Shown one piece after another: positions 13,520-21,308 of a DNA stretch of 64,000 nucleotides. How positions within the stretch are numbered: position 1 is the stretch's first letter; every line of letters begins with the position of its first letter. The position numbers and the translations under genes are program-made. Origin of the DNA: Deinococcus aquaedulcis (GTDB taxonomy: Bacteria > Deinococcota > Deinococci > Deinococcales > Deinococcaceae); contig NZ_JAHRBL010000014.1 in NCBI RefSeq assembly GCF_019693445.1, forward strand, positions 1 through 64,000, written 5' to 3'. The notes beneath the pieces were generated by a model. The model saw nothing but the letters and a program-made list of their open reading frames with translations, was not told where the DNA came from and did no database searches.

Positions 13520-13963
13520 TCAGGCGGAGGAGTCGCCAACGAAAGACAGGTGGGTGGGGTGCCCTGCCTCGTGGACCACCACGTACAGGCTCTCACCCCA
13601 GCCCAGGGCGTCTGTCAGTTCGTCGCAGGCCTGAATCTGCTCCAGCGTGGGCGGCGCAGTGCCAAACAGCGCCACAAGTTCTTCGTGGCTGAGCTGTTTC
13701 ATGCCCCAGTCCTCCGGGTGGGCGGCCAGACCCGGAACATCCAGAATGGTGCGGGTGCCGTCCGCGTCTGCCGCTTCTCTCGCCTCTTCGATGTTGGCGT
13801 GCCCGGCTCCGGGTGCCGGCGAATCCTCCGTGACCGGAAAGGCGGGGAACATGATGACGGGGGAATATCGGCCTGCCTCAAACTCCCGCTCCTTCAACTG
13901 CTGCACCACGGCCGCGACATCCGCATCGTAGGGTTCGACATACCACCACAGCTGACCGCCCAT
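13520..13963 (-). CDS. Hypothetical acidic cytoplasmic protein
   Basis: 147 residues starting MGGQLWWYVEPYDADV, acidic, without signal peptide or membrane segment. I do not recognise the family. The ATG lies 7 bases after TACGAT with no Shine-Dalgarno sequence, so it is likely leaderless. The gene sits between prs and the membrane protein gene, all on the minus strand, but a hairpin after prs and its own promoter suggest separate transcription. Confidence 0.65.
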   Translation of the reverse strand: MGGQLWWYVEPYDADVAAVVQQLKEREFEAGRYSPVIMFPAFPVTEDSPAPGAGHANIEEAREAADADGTRTILDVPGLAAHPEDWGMKQLSHEELVALFGTAPPTLEQIQACDELTDALGWGESLYVVVHEAGHPTHLSFVGDSSA

Positions 13964-14021
13964 ATGGCAGATCGTACGGGAAAAGCGCGGCGGTGGCTGC
14001 CGACCTTTCGCCAAAGACGGA

Positions 14022-14051
14022 ACGGACAGGAGGCCTGTTTCCCCTGTCCGT
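14022..14051 (-). terminator. Possible prs terminator
   Basis: ACGGACAGG and CCTGTCCGT form a 9-bp stem just after the prs stop; the downstream minus-strand tract (TCCGTCTTTGG) is only weakly T-rich. Confidence 0.45.
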
Positions 14052-14067
14052 CCCGATCCCTAGCCGC

Positions 14068-15063
14068 TTAGCTGAACAGGGTGCTTACGCTGGCGCCGGT
14101 GTGAATGTTGGTAATTGCATTGGCGAACAGGGGCGCCACGTCCAGCACGGCGAGGCGACCGTTGGCCGCTTCGATCTTGCTGTCCGGCACCAGCACCGTG
14201 TTCGTGCTGGCCACCTGGGTCACGTTCAGGCCCGCAATGCGCTGAATGGCCGGGCCGGTGTACACCCCGTGCGTGACCGCCACGTACACGTCCTTGGCGC
14301 CCATGCTGCGGGCAATGTTCACGGTTTCCACGAGGCTGCCGGCCGTGCTGATCTCGTCGTCCACGATGAACACCGTCTTGCCTTCCACGTCCCCGATCAG
14401 GGCGCGGGGCCGGACTTCGGTGTCGGACAGGCGCTCTTTGTCAATCATGGCGAGGCCCGAATCCAGGCGCCGGGCAATCTGCGAAGCGCGCTTGATACTG
14501 CCGGCGTCGGGGGCCAGCACCACGCCGTTGTGGGCGTCCGGCACCGACTTCTTGAAGTGCTGCGCCAGCACCACATCGGCCGAGAGGTGGTCCACCGGCA
14601 CCTTGAAAAAGCCGTGCACCTGCGGGGCGTGCAGGGTCATGGTGAGAATGCGGTCGGCGCCCGCCTCCTGCAGCAGATCGGCGATCAGGCGCCCGGCAAT
14701 GGAGATCCGGGGGCTGTCTTTCTTGTCGCTGCGCGCATACGAGTAGTAAGGAATGACGGCCGTGACCCGCCCGGCGCTGGCGCTCTTGGCCGCGTCGATC
14801 ATCAGCATCAGTTCCATGATCGAGTCGCTGACCGGCGTGGAGAAGCTCTGCACGATAAACACGTCGCCTTCACGCAGGGATTCCTCGTAATGCACGATGA
14901 TGTTGTCGTTACTGAACTTCTCGGTGGTGCTTTCGCCCAGCGGCACCCCCAGGTGGTCGCAGATGGCCTGGGCCAGCGGGCGGTTACTCTGCCCGGCGAA
15001 GACCAGCAGGGGCGAGCGGCGACTTTGCAGCAGGGTGGACGGAGCGCGGTGGGGGGCGGACAA
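14068..15063 (-). CDS. prs: Ribose-phosphate pyrophosphokinase (TTG start)
   Basis: Makes PRPP from ribose 5-phosphate and ATP for nucleotide, His and Trp synthesis. The 331-residue protein has [11 protein letters not shown], the catalytic flexible-loop region [20 protein letters not shown], and the PRPP-binding motif [12 protein letters not shown], all typical of Prs. I chose the TTG at 15063 because GGAGGATCTGCCC directly precedes it on the minus strand; this gives a short leader ([16 protein letters not shown]) before the core. The frame is open upstream to 15180 without a better start signal. Confidence 0.93.
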   Translation of the reverse strand: MSAPHRAPSTLLQSRRSPLLVFAGQSNRPLAQAICDHLGVPLGESTTEKFSNDNIIVHYEESLREGDVFIVQSFSTPVSDSIMELMLMIDAAKSASAGRVTAVIPYYSYARSDKKDSPRISIAGRLIADLLQEAGADRILTMTLHAPQVHGFFKVPVDHLSADVVLAQHFKKSVPDAHNGVVLAPDAGSIKRASQIARRLDSGLAMIDKERLSDTEVRPRALIGDVEGKTVFIVDDEISTAGSLVETVNIARSMGAKDVYVAVTHGVYTGPAIQRIAGLNVTQVASTNTVLVPDSKIEAANGRLAVLDVAPLFANAITNIHTGASVSTLFS

Positions 15064-15278
15064 GGGCAGATCCTCCAGAGACAAGGGGCGAAAAAACAGG
15101 GGCGTTTCGGTGCGGGCCCCGGGTGCAGGGCCGTCAACCGACCGCTGAGCAGCATACCTGCCCCAGTACAGGGGTGTCATGGCGCGCAGGCGTGCCCGGG
15201 CCGGGAACAGGGGCTAGGCGCGCCCCATGAATGTCTGCCCAACAGGGACAGCCCCCCGGACCCGGTAGGCTGGGCCCC

Positions 15279-16709
15279 ATGACCCTGGACGCCGTGATCG
15301 TGGGGGCCGGGCCCAATGGGCTGTCGGCGGCCATTACGCTGGCGCGCGCTGGCCTGCGCGTGCAGGTGCTCGAAACGCATGACCGGGTGGGCGGCGGCCT
15401 GCAAAGCCGCGCGCTGACCCTGCCGGGGTTCGTGCATGATTACGGCTCGGCCATTCACCCGCTGGCGGTGGCCAGCCCGGCCTTCCAGCAGTGGCCGCTG
15501 CACGCCTTTGGGCTGCGCTGGGTGCACCCAGACGCCCCGGTGGCCCACCCCCTGCCCGAAGGTGCGGCGCTGCTGGAGCGCGACCTGCACGCCACGGCCG
15601 AGCGCCTGGGCCCGGACGGGCGGGCCTGGGTGCGCCTGTTTGCGCCGCTGGTCCGCGACCACGAGGCGCTGCTGGAAGACATCCTGCGGCCCCTGCCCCG
15701 GGTGCCACGCCACCCGCTGCTGCTGGCGCGCTTTGGCCTGCGCGGCCTGCCCAGCGCGGCGTGGATTGCCCAGACGCAGTTCCGCACCCCACAGGCCCGC
15801 GCACTGTGGGCGGGCTTGGCCGCGCACACCACACTGCCACTGAGCACCCCAGGCACCGCCGCCATGACGCTGGTGCTGGGGCTGCTGGCGCACGCGGTGG
15901 GCTGGCCCTTTCCGGCCGGAGGCGCGCAGACCCTGGCCGACGCCCTAGCCGCCTACCTGCGCCACCTGGGCGGCGAGGTGCTCACGGGCGTCACCGTGCG
16001 CGGCCCCGCCGACCTGCCTCCGGCCCGGGTGACGCTGGTGGACAGCAGCCCCCGCGTGCTGCTGGACATGCTGGGCGAGCGGGCCCCCGCCCGCTACCGC
16101 GCCGCCCTGGAAGGCTTCCGGTACGGCCCCGGCATTCAGAAGTTCGACTACGCGCTTTCGGGGCCGGTACCCTGGGCAGACCCTCAGGTGGCGCGCGCCG
16201 CCACCGTACATGTGGGGGGCCCCGCCGCCGACATCGCAGCGGCCGAGGCGGTGGTCGCCCGGCGCATTCCGGCGCGGCCCTATGTGCTGACGGCGCAGCA
16301 CACGTTGTTTGACCCCAGCCGCGCGCCCGCCGGGCAGCACACCTTCTGGGCCTACACCCATATTCCCAATGGGAGCGCCGGGGACGCGCAGGCGGTGGTA
16401 GAAGCCCAACTTGAACGCTTTGCCCCTGGCTTCGGTGAACGCGTGCTGGCCTGCACCCGCACCACGGCGGCGAAGCTCCAGGCCTTCAGCCCGGTCTTTC
16501 AGGGGGGGGACGTGAACGGCGGGCGCGGCGACCTGTGGGGCCTACTGGCCCGACCGGTGCTGAGCCCCACGCCCTACCGCACACCTGTAAAAGGGGTCTA
16601 CCTGTGCTCCAGTGCCACCCCACCCGGCGGCGGCATTCACGGTATGGCCGGGCACCACGCGGCGCTGGCGGCCCTGAAGGACGAGTTCGGGATTCAGGGC
16701 ACGCCGTAA
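15279..16709 (+). CDS. FAD-dependent phytoene dehydrogenase-like oxidoreductase
   Basis: 476 residues with the N-terminal dinucleotide fold [20 protein letters not shown], the adjacent [15 protein letters not shown] segment and the C-terminal FAD signature [13 protein letters not shown], as in the CrtI/CrtN/RetSat-like family. The N-terminal motif binds FAD; the substrate is unknown. It may be a carotenoid or other polyene, but no carotenoid gene is adjacent. The ATG is 7 bases after TAGGCT, a leaderless-type start, and the frame upstream to 15231 lacks signals. Confidence 0.83.
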   Translation: MTLDAVIVGAGPNGLSAAITLARAGLRVQVLETHDRVGGGLQSRALTLPGFVHDYGSAIHPLAVASPAFQQWPLHAFGLRWVHPDAPVAHPLPEGAALLERDLHATAERLGPDGRAWVRLFAPLVRDHEALLEDILRPLPRVPRHPLLLARFGLRGLPSAAWIAQTQFRTPQARALWAGLAAHTTLPLSTPGTAAMTLVLGLLAHAVGWPFPAGGAQTLADALAAYLRHLGGEVLTGVTVRGPADLPPARVTLVDSSPRVLLDMLGERAPARYRAALEGFRYGPGIQKFDYALSGPVPWADPQVARAATVHVGGPAADIAAAEAVVARRIPARPYVLTAQHTLFDPSRAPAGQHTFWAYTHIPNGSAGDAQAVVEAQLERFAPGFGERVLACTRTTAAKLQAFSPVFQGGDVNGGRGDLWGLLARPVLSPTPYRTPVKGVYLCSSATPPGGGIHGMAGHHAALAALKDEFGIQGTP

Positions 16710-17017
16710 AAGGCCCAGGTAGGGGGCTCGGACAGCAGCGACCACAGTGTTAGGGGCCCTCTTCCCCTCTGGACGATCTTTGCCCCCGATTCAAACGAGT
16801 GGCGCCGGCGCAAGCAAGGGACTCCTCCGGGCGTGACGCCGGCAAGCCAGTTGAGGCTGTGGTTGAGAGCGGCAGGTCCACCGTCCCCTGTGGCAGCGAG
16901 CTTATGCTCCCTCACCACCTGACACGACCCAGACAGGACTGCTCTTCAGTCAACCATCTAGACAGCTCCGCTGAAGTGAACCCCAGGAACACGGGCAGCT
17001 GACATCGCTGGCTTGAG
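16710..17017. other. Intergenic region without visible gene
   Basis: 308 bases between two plus-strand genes. I see no RNA gene, repeat or clear promoter. The leader of the metallophosphoesterase must begin here. Confidence 0.5.
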
Positions 17018-17941
17018 ATGGCAATCGTGAAAAAATTCATCCTCTGTGCGGCCGTCGTCCTGACGGCCTGTGGCCTGAGTCCCCAAACCACCGAGCTGTC
17101 CACGGCGCCCGAGCTGAACGCGCAGGCCGTGCCGCCCGTCACGCTGCTGGCTGCCGGAGACATCGGCAAATGCGGCTACGACGGCGCCGCCAAAACCGGC
17201 ACGCTGGTGCGGCGCATTCTGGGCACCAACCCCACGGCGCTGGTGGCGGCCCTGGGCGATCTGGCGTACCCGAACGGCACCGCCACCGATTTCCGCAACT
17301 GCTACGACCCGCACTGGGGCTCGTTCAAAGCCAGCACCCGCCCCGCGCCCGGCAACCACGAGTATTACACCAGCGGCGCGGCCCCCTACTACGCGTACTT
17401 TGGCGCCAACGCGGGCCCGGCGGGTAAGGGCTACTACAGCTTCGACTTCGGGGCGTGGCACATCGTGTCGCTGAACAGCAACTGCTCGGCCATCGGCGGA
17501 TGCGCGGCCGGCTCACCGCAGGAACAGTGGCTGCGCGCCGATCTGAGCGCGTCCACCAAGCGCTGCACCCTGGCCTTCTGGCACCACCCGCTGTTCAGCT
17601 CGGGGCAACACGGCAACAACACGGCCACGCGCGACCTGTACAAGGCGCTGTATCAGGCGCGGGCCGAAATTGTGCTCAACGGCCACGACCACCACTACGA
17701 GCGCTTTGCCCTGCAGGACCACCTGGGCAACGCCACCACGGCCGGCATCCGCGAATTTCTGGTGGGCACGGGGGGCGGCGGCCTGTACAGCACCTCAACC
17801 CCCAGGCGCAACAGCGTGGTGCGCTACAACCAGGGCTACGGCATCCTGAAGTTGACCCTGGGCGACGGCCAGTACAGCTGGGACTTCGTCTCGGAAGACG
17901 GCAAGACCTGGACCGACCGGGGCACCGGCACCTGCGCCTGA
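17018..17941 (+). CDS. Metallophosphoesterase lipoprotein (purple acid phosphatase-like)
   Basis: Calcineurin-like phosphoesterase, 307 residues, exported as a lipoprotein: KKFILCAAVVLTAC carries the lipobox LTAC. The dimetal-site motifs are in the expected order: AAGDIGKCG, ALGDLAYPNG, APGNHEYY, WHHPLFSS and NGHDHHYER. The family hydrolyses phosphomonoesters or diesters outside the membrane, so phosphate scavenging is plausible. The ATG at 17018 has a weak context; an in-frame GTG four codons later would also keep the signal peptide. Confidence 0.85.
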   Translation: MAIVKKFILCAAVVLTACGLSPQTTELSTAPELNAQAVPPVTLLAAGDIGKCGYDGAAKTGTLVRRILGTNPTALVAALGDLAYPNGTATDFRNCYDPHWGSFKASTRPAPGNHEYYTSGAAPYYAYFGANAGPAGKGYYSFDFGAWHIVSLNSNCSAIGGCAAGSPQEQWLRADLSASTKRCTLAFWHHPLFSSGQHGNNTATRDLYKALYQARAEIVLNGHDHHYERFALQDHLGNATTAGIREFLVGTGGGGLYSTSTPRRNSVVRYNQGYGILKLTLGDGQYSWDFVSEDGKTWTDRGTGTCA

Positions 17942-17949
17942 AGCCAGAG

Positions 17950-17989
17950 AGAAAGCAGCGCCTGGAAATGTCCCCAGGCGCTGCTTTCT
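17950..17989. terminator. Bidirectional hairpin between convergent genes
   Basis: A 16-bp perfect inverted repeat (AGAAAGCAGCGCCTGG and complement, loop AAATGTCC) with T-rich ends on both strands. It lies just after the phosphoesterase stop and faces the minus-strand lipoprotein gene. Confidence 0.85.
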
Positions 17990-18143
17990 GCCAACGCTTC
18001 TCAACGCTTGGCCAAGCGGGAGTCCAGCGGTGGCGGCCTCATCCACAGGCCGGCCCAAGCGAAGACGACGCCACTCCAGCAGCCTGGCCCAGGCGTGCAG
18101 AGACAGAGAGTGACCTCTCTGGCCGTCGTGCGGCCCACCCGGC

Positions 18144-18461
18144 TCAGCGTTTCTTTTTCTTCTTGGTCTTGATCTTGGCTGGATCGTTCAGGCCCGCGCT
18201 GGTAATGGCGGTGGCGCGGTCTCCCGTGAAAGTAACGTTGGCGTAGCTGGCCGCCGAGTTCTTCCACTGGTACACCGCCTGATTGCCCGCTGCCGACAGC
18301 TGCTCACCGGGGGCGCCCACAATCTGCCGCACCTCGGCCAATGACAGGCCCGTGCGCAGGCGCCCATATTCGGCCTTGGTAATCAGGTCTTCGGGGCCGC
18401 CGCACGCCACCAGCGCACTGCCCCCCACGAGGGCCAACCAGAACAGCCGCCAACGGTTCAT
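18144..18461 (-). CDS. Small lipoprotein with SmpA/OmlA-like domain and a lysine-rich tail
   Basis: 105 residues. The signal peptide ends in LVAC, a lipobox. The following LRTGLSLAEVRQIVGAPGEQ...VYQW pattern is that of the small SmpA/OmlA or DUF3862-type fold used in envelope proteins. The C-terminus is KTKKKKKR, an unusually basic end for a secreted domain, which could contact acidic wall polymers or lipid heads. Start fixed by AGGAGGCAT before ATG. It lies 25 bases downstream of dnaJ on the same strand and may be cotranscribed. Confidence 0.75.
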   Translation of the reverse strand: MNRWRLFWLALVGGSALVACGGPEDLITKAEYGRLRTGLSLAEVRQIVGAPGEQLSAAGNQAVYQWKNSAASYANVTFTGDRATAITSAGLNDPAKIKTKKKKKR

Positions 18462-18486
18462 ATGCCTCCTGTGGGGCTGATCCACC

Positions 18487-19608
18487 CTACTCGCCCCGGA
18501 AGATCTTGCCCACCTTGCCCAGAAAACCCTCGTGCTTCTCGTTCACCTCGTCGCCCACGGCGCGGGCGTAGGCCAGCAGGGCTTCACGCGCTTCAGGGTT
18601 CAGCTGGCTGGGTTTGGGGACCACCACATCGTATTCCACGATCAGGTCGCCGGTGCCGGCACCCTGCAGGCGGGGCATACCCTGGCCGCGCAGCCGGTGC
18701 AGTTCGCCGTGCTGGGTGCCGGCCTTGACCTCCACTGGCACCGGACCATCCAGGGTGGGCACAGTGATCTGCCCGCCCAGCGCCGCCTTGGCAAAGCCGA
18801 TTTTGGCCGTGTGAATCAGGTGCTCCTGCTCGCGGCGCAGCTCGGGGTGGCGCTCCATTTCGATGTGCACGTACAGGTCGCCGTTGCCGCCGGGGCCCTC
18901 GTTGCCCATGCCGCTCACGCGGATGCGGTAGCCCTCGTCAATGCCCCGGGGCAGCTTCACGCTGACCGTTTCTTCTTTCAGGGTGCGGCCCCGGCCCTTA
19001 CAGACCGTGCAGGGGTCCTGAATGGTCTGACCCTCGCCCCGGCAGGTGGGGCAGGGCTGCTGGGTTTCCACCACGCCGAAGATGGTGCGGGCCTGCGCGC
19101 GCACGGCACCCACGCCGCCGCAGGTGGTGCAGGACACAGGCGGCTTGCCGCCGGGCTCGGTGCGGCTGCCGTGGCAGTGCTCGCAGTCGGTCAGGCGGTC
19201 CACCGTGACCTGGATCTCCTCGCCCGCGCGGGCCTGGGCCAGCGTGACGTGGGCCTCGGTTTCCAGGTCGTCACCCCGGGCCGGACCCCGGCGCCCCCGG
19301 CCACCCACCGCGCCGCCGAACAGCTGCTCGAAGATGTCCATGGGGTCAAAGCCGGCCCCGCCCATGCCGCCAAAGGGATCGCCGCCGGGCATCCCGGCCC
19401 CCGGCGCGCTGCCAAAGCGGTCGTAGTGCGCGCGCTTCTCGGCGTCGCTGAGCACCGCGTAGGCCTCGTTGATCTGTGCGAACTTCTCGGCCGCCCCGGC
19501 CTCCTTGTTGCGGTCCGGGTGGTATTTCAGGGCCAGTTTGCGGTAAGCGGACTTGATCTCATCGGCGCTCGCGCTTCGCGCCACGCCCAGCAGTTCGTAG
19601 TAATCCAT
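18487..19608 (-). CDS. dnaJ: Chaperone DnaJ
   Basis: Hsp40 co-chaperone that delivers substrates to DnaK and stimulates its ATPase. 373 residues: J domain (1-65) with the HPD motif in KYHPDRNKE, a Gly/Phe/Met-rich linker ([19 protein letters not shown]), and a zinc domain with four Cys pairs (CEHCHG, CTTCGG, CPTCRG, CTVCKG). Next come the two client-binding domains and the dimerisation end. The first zinc motif is slightly degenerate (CxxCxGxR instead of CxxCxGxG). dnaK and grpE are not adjacent. Start chosen at MDYYELLGV. Confidence 0.96.
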   Translation of the reverse strand: MDYYELLGVARSASADEIKSAYRKLALKYHPDRNKEAGAAEKFAQINEAYAVLSDAEKRAHYDRFGSAPGAGMPGGDPFGGMGGAGFDPMDIFEQLFGGAVGGRGRRGPARGDDLETEAHVTLAQARAGEEIQVTVDRLTDCEHCHGSRTEPGGKPPVSCTTCGGVGAVRAQARTIFGVVETQQPCPTCRGEGQTIQDPCTVCKGRGRTLKEETVSVKLPRGIDEGYRIRVSGMGNEGPGGNGDLYVHIEMERHPELRREQEHLIHTAKIGFAKAALGGQITVPTLDGPVPVEVKAGTQHGELHRLRGQGMPRLQGAGTGDLIVEYDVVVPKPSQLNPEAREALLAYARAVGDEVNEKHEGFLGKVGKIFRGE

Positions 19609-19702
19609 GGCTCGTGTCTCGCCGGGCACCGCTGCTTGCGGGCAGGGGCCGGGCCTCCGTCTCCCAGGTTAACATGACCGCACTCAGGAAAAGTGGGTTC
19701 TT

Positions 19703-19771
19703 GGCTATGAGCTTTGAGCCATGGGCCATGAGGAGGTGTTCCTCAAAGCCCATGGCTCATGGCCCATAGCC
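19703..19771. repeat. Long imperfect inverted repeat in an intergenic region
   Basis: Two 32-base arms (19703-19734 and 19740-19771) pair with only four or five mismatches around a 5-base loop. The arms are built from permuted words such as GGCTATG, GAGCCATGGGC, CATGAGG and their complements, so they also look like degenerate tandem repeats. No T tract follows on the minus strand. It separates the chemosensory operon from dnaJ and resembles a dispersed REP-like or small noncoding repeat element. Confidence 0.75.
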
Positions 19772-19773
19772 CC

Positions 19774-20553
19774 TTAGTTCTGCTGCGAAGCCCGCCAGCC
19801 CAGCACCGCGCCCGCCACCTCGGGGCCCGACACCACGCAGGCCAGCTGGCCCGCGCCGTGCGGCAGCAGCAGCACCGAGGCGCCGCCGTAATTCAGGGTC
19901 AGGTGGCCCAGGTCGCCCTGGCCCACGTGGGCACTGCCCACATTCGCGGCCGTGAGCAGAAAGCGGGCGTACATCCCAAAGGCTTCGGGCAGGGCCGCGC
20001 CTGTCTGGGCCGCCACGGCGCCGTTCTCGCCGTACAGGGTCGCGCCCCGCACCCCGGCCACCTGCGCCAGCCCCGCCAGGGGGCCGGTTTCGGTGGGGGC
20101 GGTGGGGGCAGGCGCGCTGCTGGCCGCCGGCGCCGCTTCGGCCGCTGGCACCCGGGCGGCCAGCGCCGCGCGCAGGTGGGGCTCAATAGCGGGCAGCAGT
20201 TCGCCAGGGGTAAAGGGCTTGCGCAGCACGCCGCAGGCGCCCGCCGCCTGGGCGTCGCGCTGGGTCACCTCGTCCACGATGCCGCTCATGAGCATGATGG
20301 GCACCGTCACACCCTGGTCGCCCAGAATGCGCGTGAGTTCCAGGCCGCTCATACCGGGCATCAGGATGTCGGCCAGGATCATGTCGGGCATGGGGTCCAG
20401 GGTGTTCAGGGCGCTCTCGGCGCTGTCGGCCATGCGCACGGCGAAGCCCTGTGGGGCCAGAATGCGCTCCAGGGCTTTACGGACACTGACGCTGTCGTCC
20501 ACCACCAGCACGGTGGTGGGGTTGTTGGGGTCAGTCAGATCAGACGGGTTCAT
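19774..20553 (-). CDS. Response regulator with C-terminal Roadblock-like domain
   Basis: 259 residues. A receiver domain (about 12-125) has VLVVDDS, the phospho-acceptor Asp in DMILADILMPG, a Ser switch residue in LMSG and the conserved Lys in RKPF. An Ala/Pro-rich linker follows, then about 100 residues (PLAGLAQVAGVRGATLYGENG... HLTLNYGGASVLLLPHG) with the pattern of Roadblock/LC7 proteins such as MglB, which regulate small GTPases. Last gene of the chemosensory operon; its ATG overlaps the previous stop (ATGA). It may link phosphorylation output to motility or polarity control. Confidence 0.8.
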   Translation of the reverse strand: MNPSDLTDPNNPTTVLVVDDSVSVRKALERILAPQGFAVRMADSAESALNTLDPMPDMILADILMPGMSGLELTRILGDQGVTVPIMLMSGIVDEVTQRDAQAAGACGVLRKPFTPGELLPAIEPHLRAALAARVPAAEAAPAASSAPAPTAPTETGPLAGLAQVAGVRGATLYGENGAVAAQTGAALPEAFGMYARFLLTAANVGSAHVGQGDLGHLTLNYGGASVLLLPHGAGQLACVVSGPEVAGAVLGWRASQQN

Positions 20554-21308
20554 GAGGCCTCCAGGGCGGACGCAAGCGGGTCGGCGGCTTGGGCATGGTC
20601 GACATGCACCGCCGCTTCCATCAGAAGCCGGGCGGTGGGCAGAGTGATCTGCCGGGGGTAACCGTCCAGGGCGTCGGGAGAAAGAAGGTGAAAGCGGAAG
20701 TCGCCCTCCGCACGGGCGCTGAGCAGAAACGGCACGGCCTGGGTGGGTGCGCGGTCGCCGCACTCGGCGTCAATAATCTCGCCCCGGCGCAGCACGAGGT
20801 GCGCAGGCTGCGCGCCCAGGTGCACCAGCAGCAGCCCCGAGAGCTGCAGGTCCTGCGCGCACAGCAGCACGTCAGTCAGGCCCAGGTCGCTCAGCTGCCC
20901 GTCCAGGGCCGCCGCTTCAGGGTCGTCCCAGGTGGGCGCGCTGAGCCCCGGCATGCGGGCCAGGGCGCGCGCCAGCCCTTCGGGGGCAGTCATGCCGGCC
21001 GGCACCACCACGTCAAAGGGTCCACCGTAGCGGCCTGGCAGCTGGGCGCCGGGAATCAGCACCACCGTCTCAGCACTGGCCGGGTCGTCGCGCAGAATCT
21101 CGTGCAGGTCGGCCGGGCTCAGGTCGTCCAGCGCCGGGTCAATGACCACCAGGGGCGGGCGCTCGCGCTCAATCTGGGTCAGGGCGTGCAGGCCCCCCGC
21201 CGCCGTGGAGGCGCTCATGCCGGCCACCTCAATCAGGGCAGCGTGTGACAGGGCGCGCGACAGCTGGGGCGAGACCACCAGGCAGCCCGCTTGCGGACCA
21301 AGGGTCAC
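20550..21308 (-). CDS. Pseudo-receiver protein with DUF4388 (PATAN) domain
   Basis: 252 residues. The N-terminal ~110 look like a response-regulator fold (GCLVVSPQLSRAL..., PLVVIDPALDDLSPADL). The acidic pair after strand 1 is replaced by SPQ and the KPF lysine by VPAG, so normal phosphorylation is unlikely. The C-terminal part (from about 130: GQLSDLGLTDVLLCAQDLQLSGLLLV, HLVLRRGEIIDAECG) has the PATAN/DUF4388 pattern found in PatA-type regulators of cyanobacterial pilus motility. It starts at a GTG overlapping the cheA stop (GTGA) and ends in ATGA with the next gene. Confidence 0.78.
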   Translation of the reverse strand: MTLGPQAGCLVVSPQLSRALSHAALIEVAGMSASTAAGGLHALTQIERERPPLVVIDPALDDLSPADLHEILRDDPASAETVVLIPGAQLPGRYGGPFDVVVPAGMTAPEGLARALARMPGLSAPTWDDPEAAALDGQLSDLGLTDVLLCAQDLQLSGLLLVHLGAQPAHLVLRRGEIIDAECGDRAPTQAVPFLLSARAEGDFRFHLLSPDALDGYPRQITLPTARLLMEAAVHVDHAQAADPLASALEAS

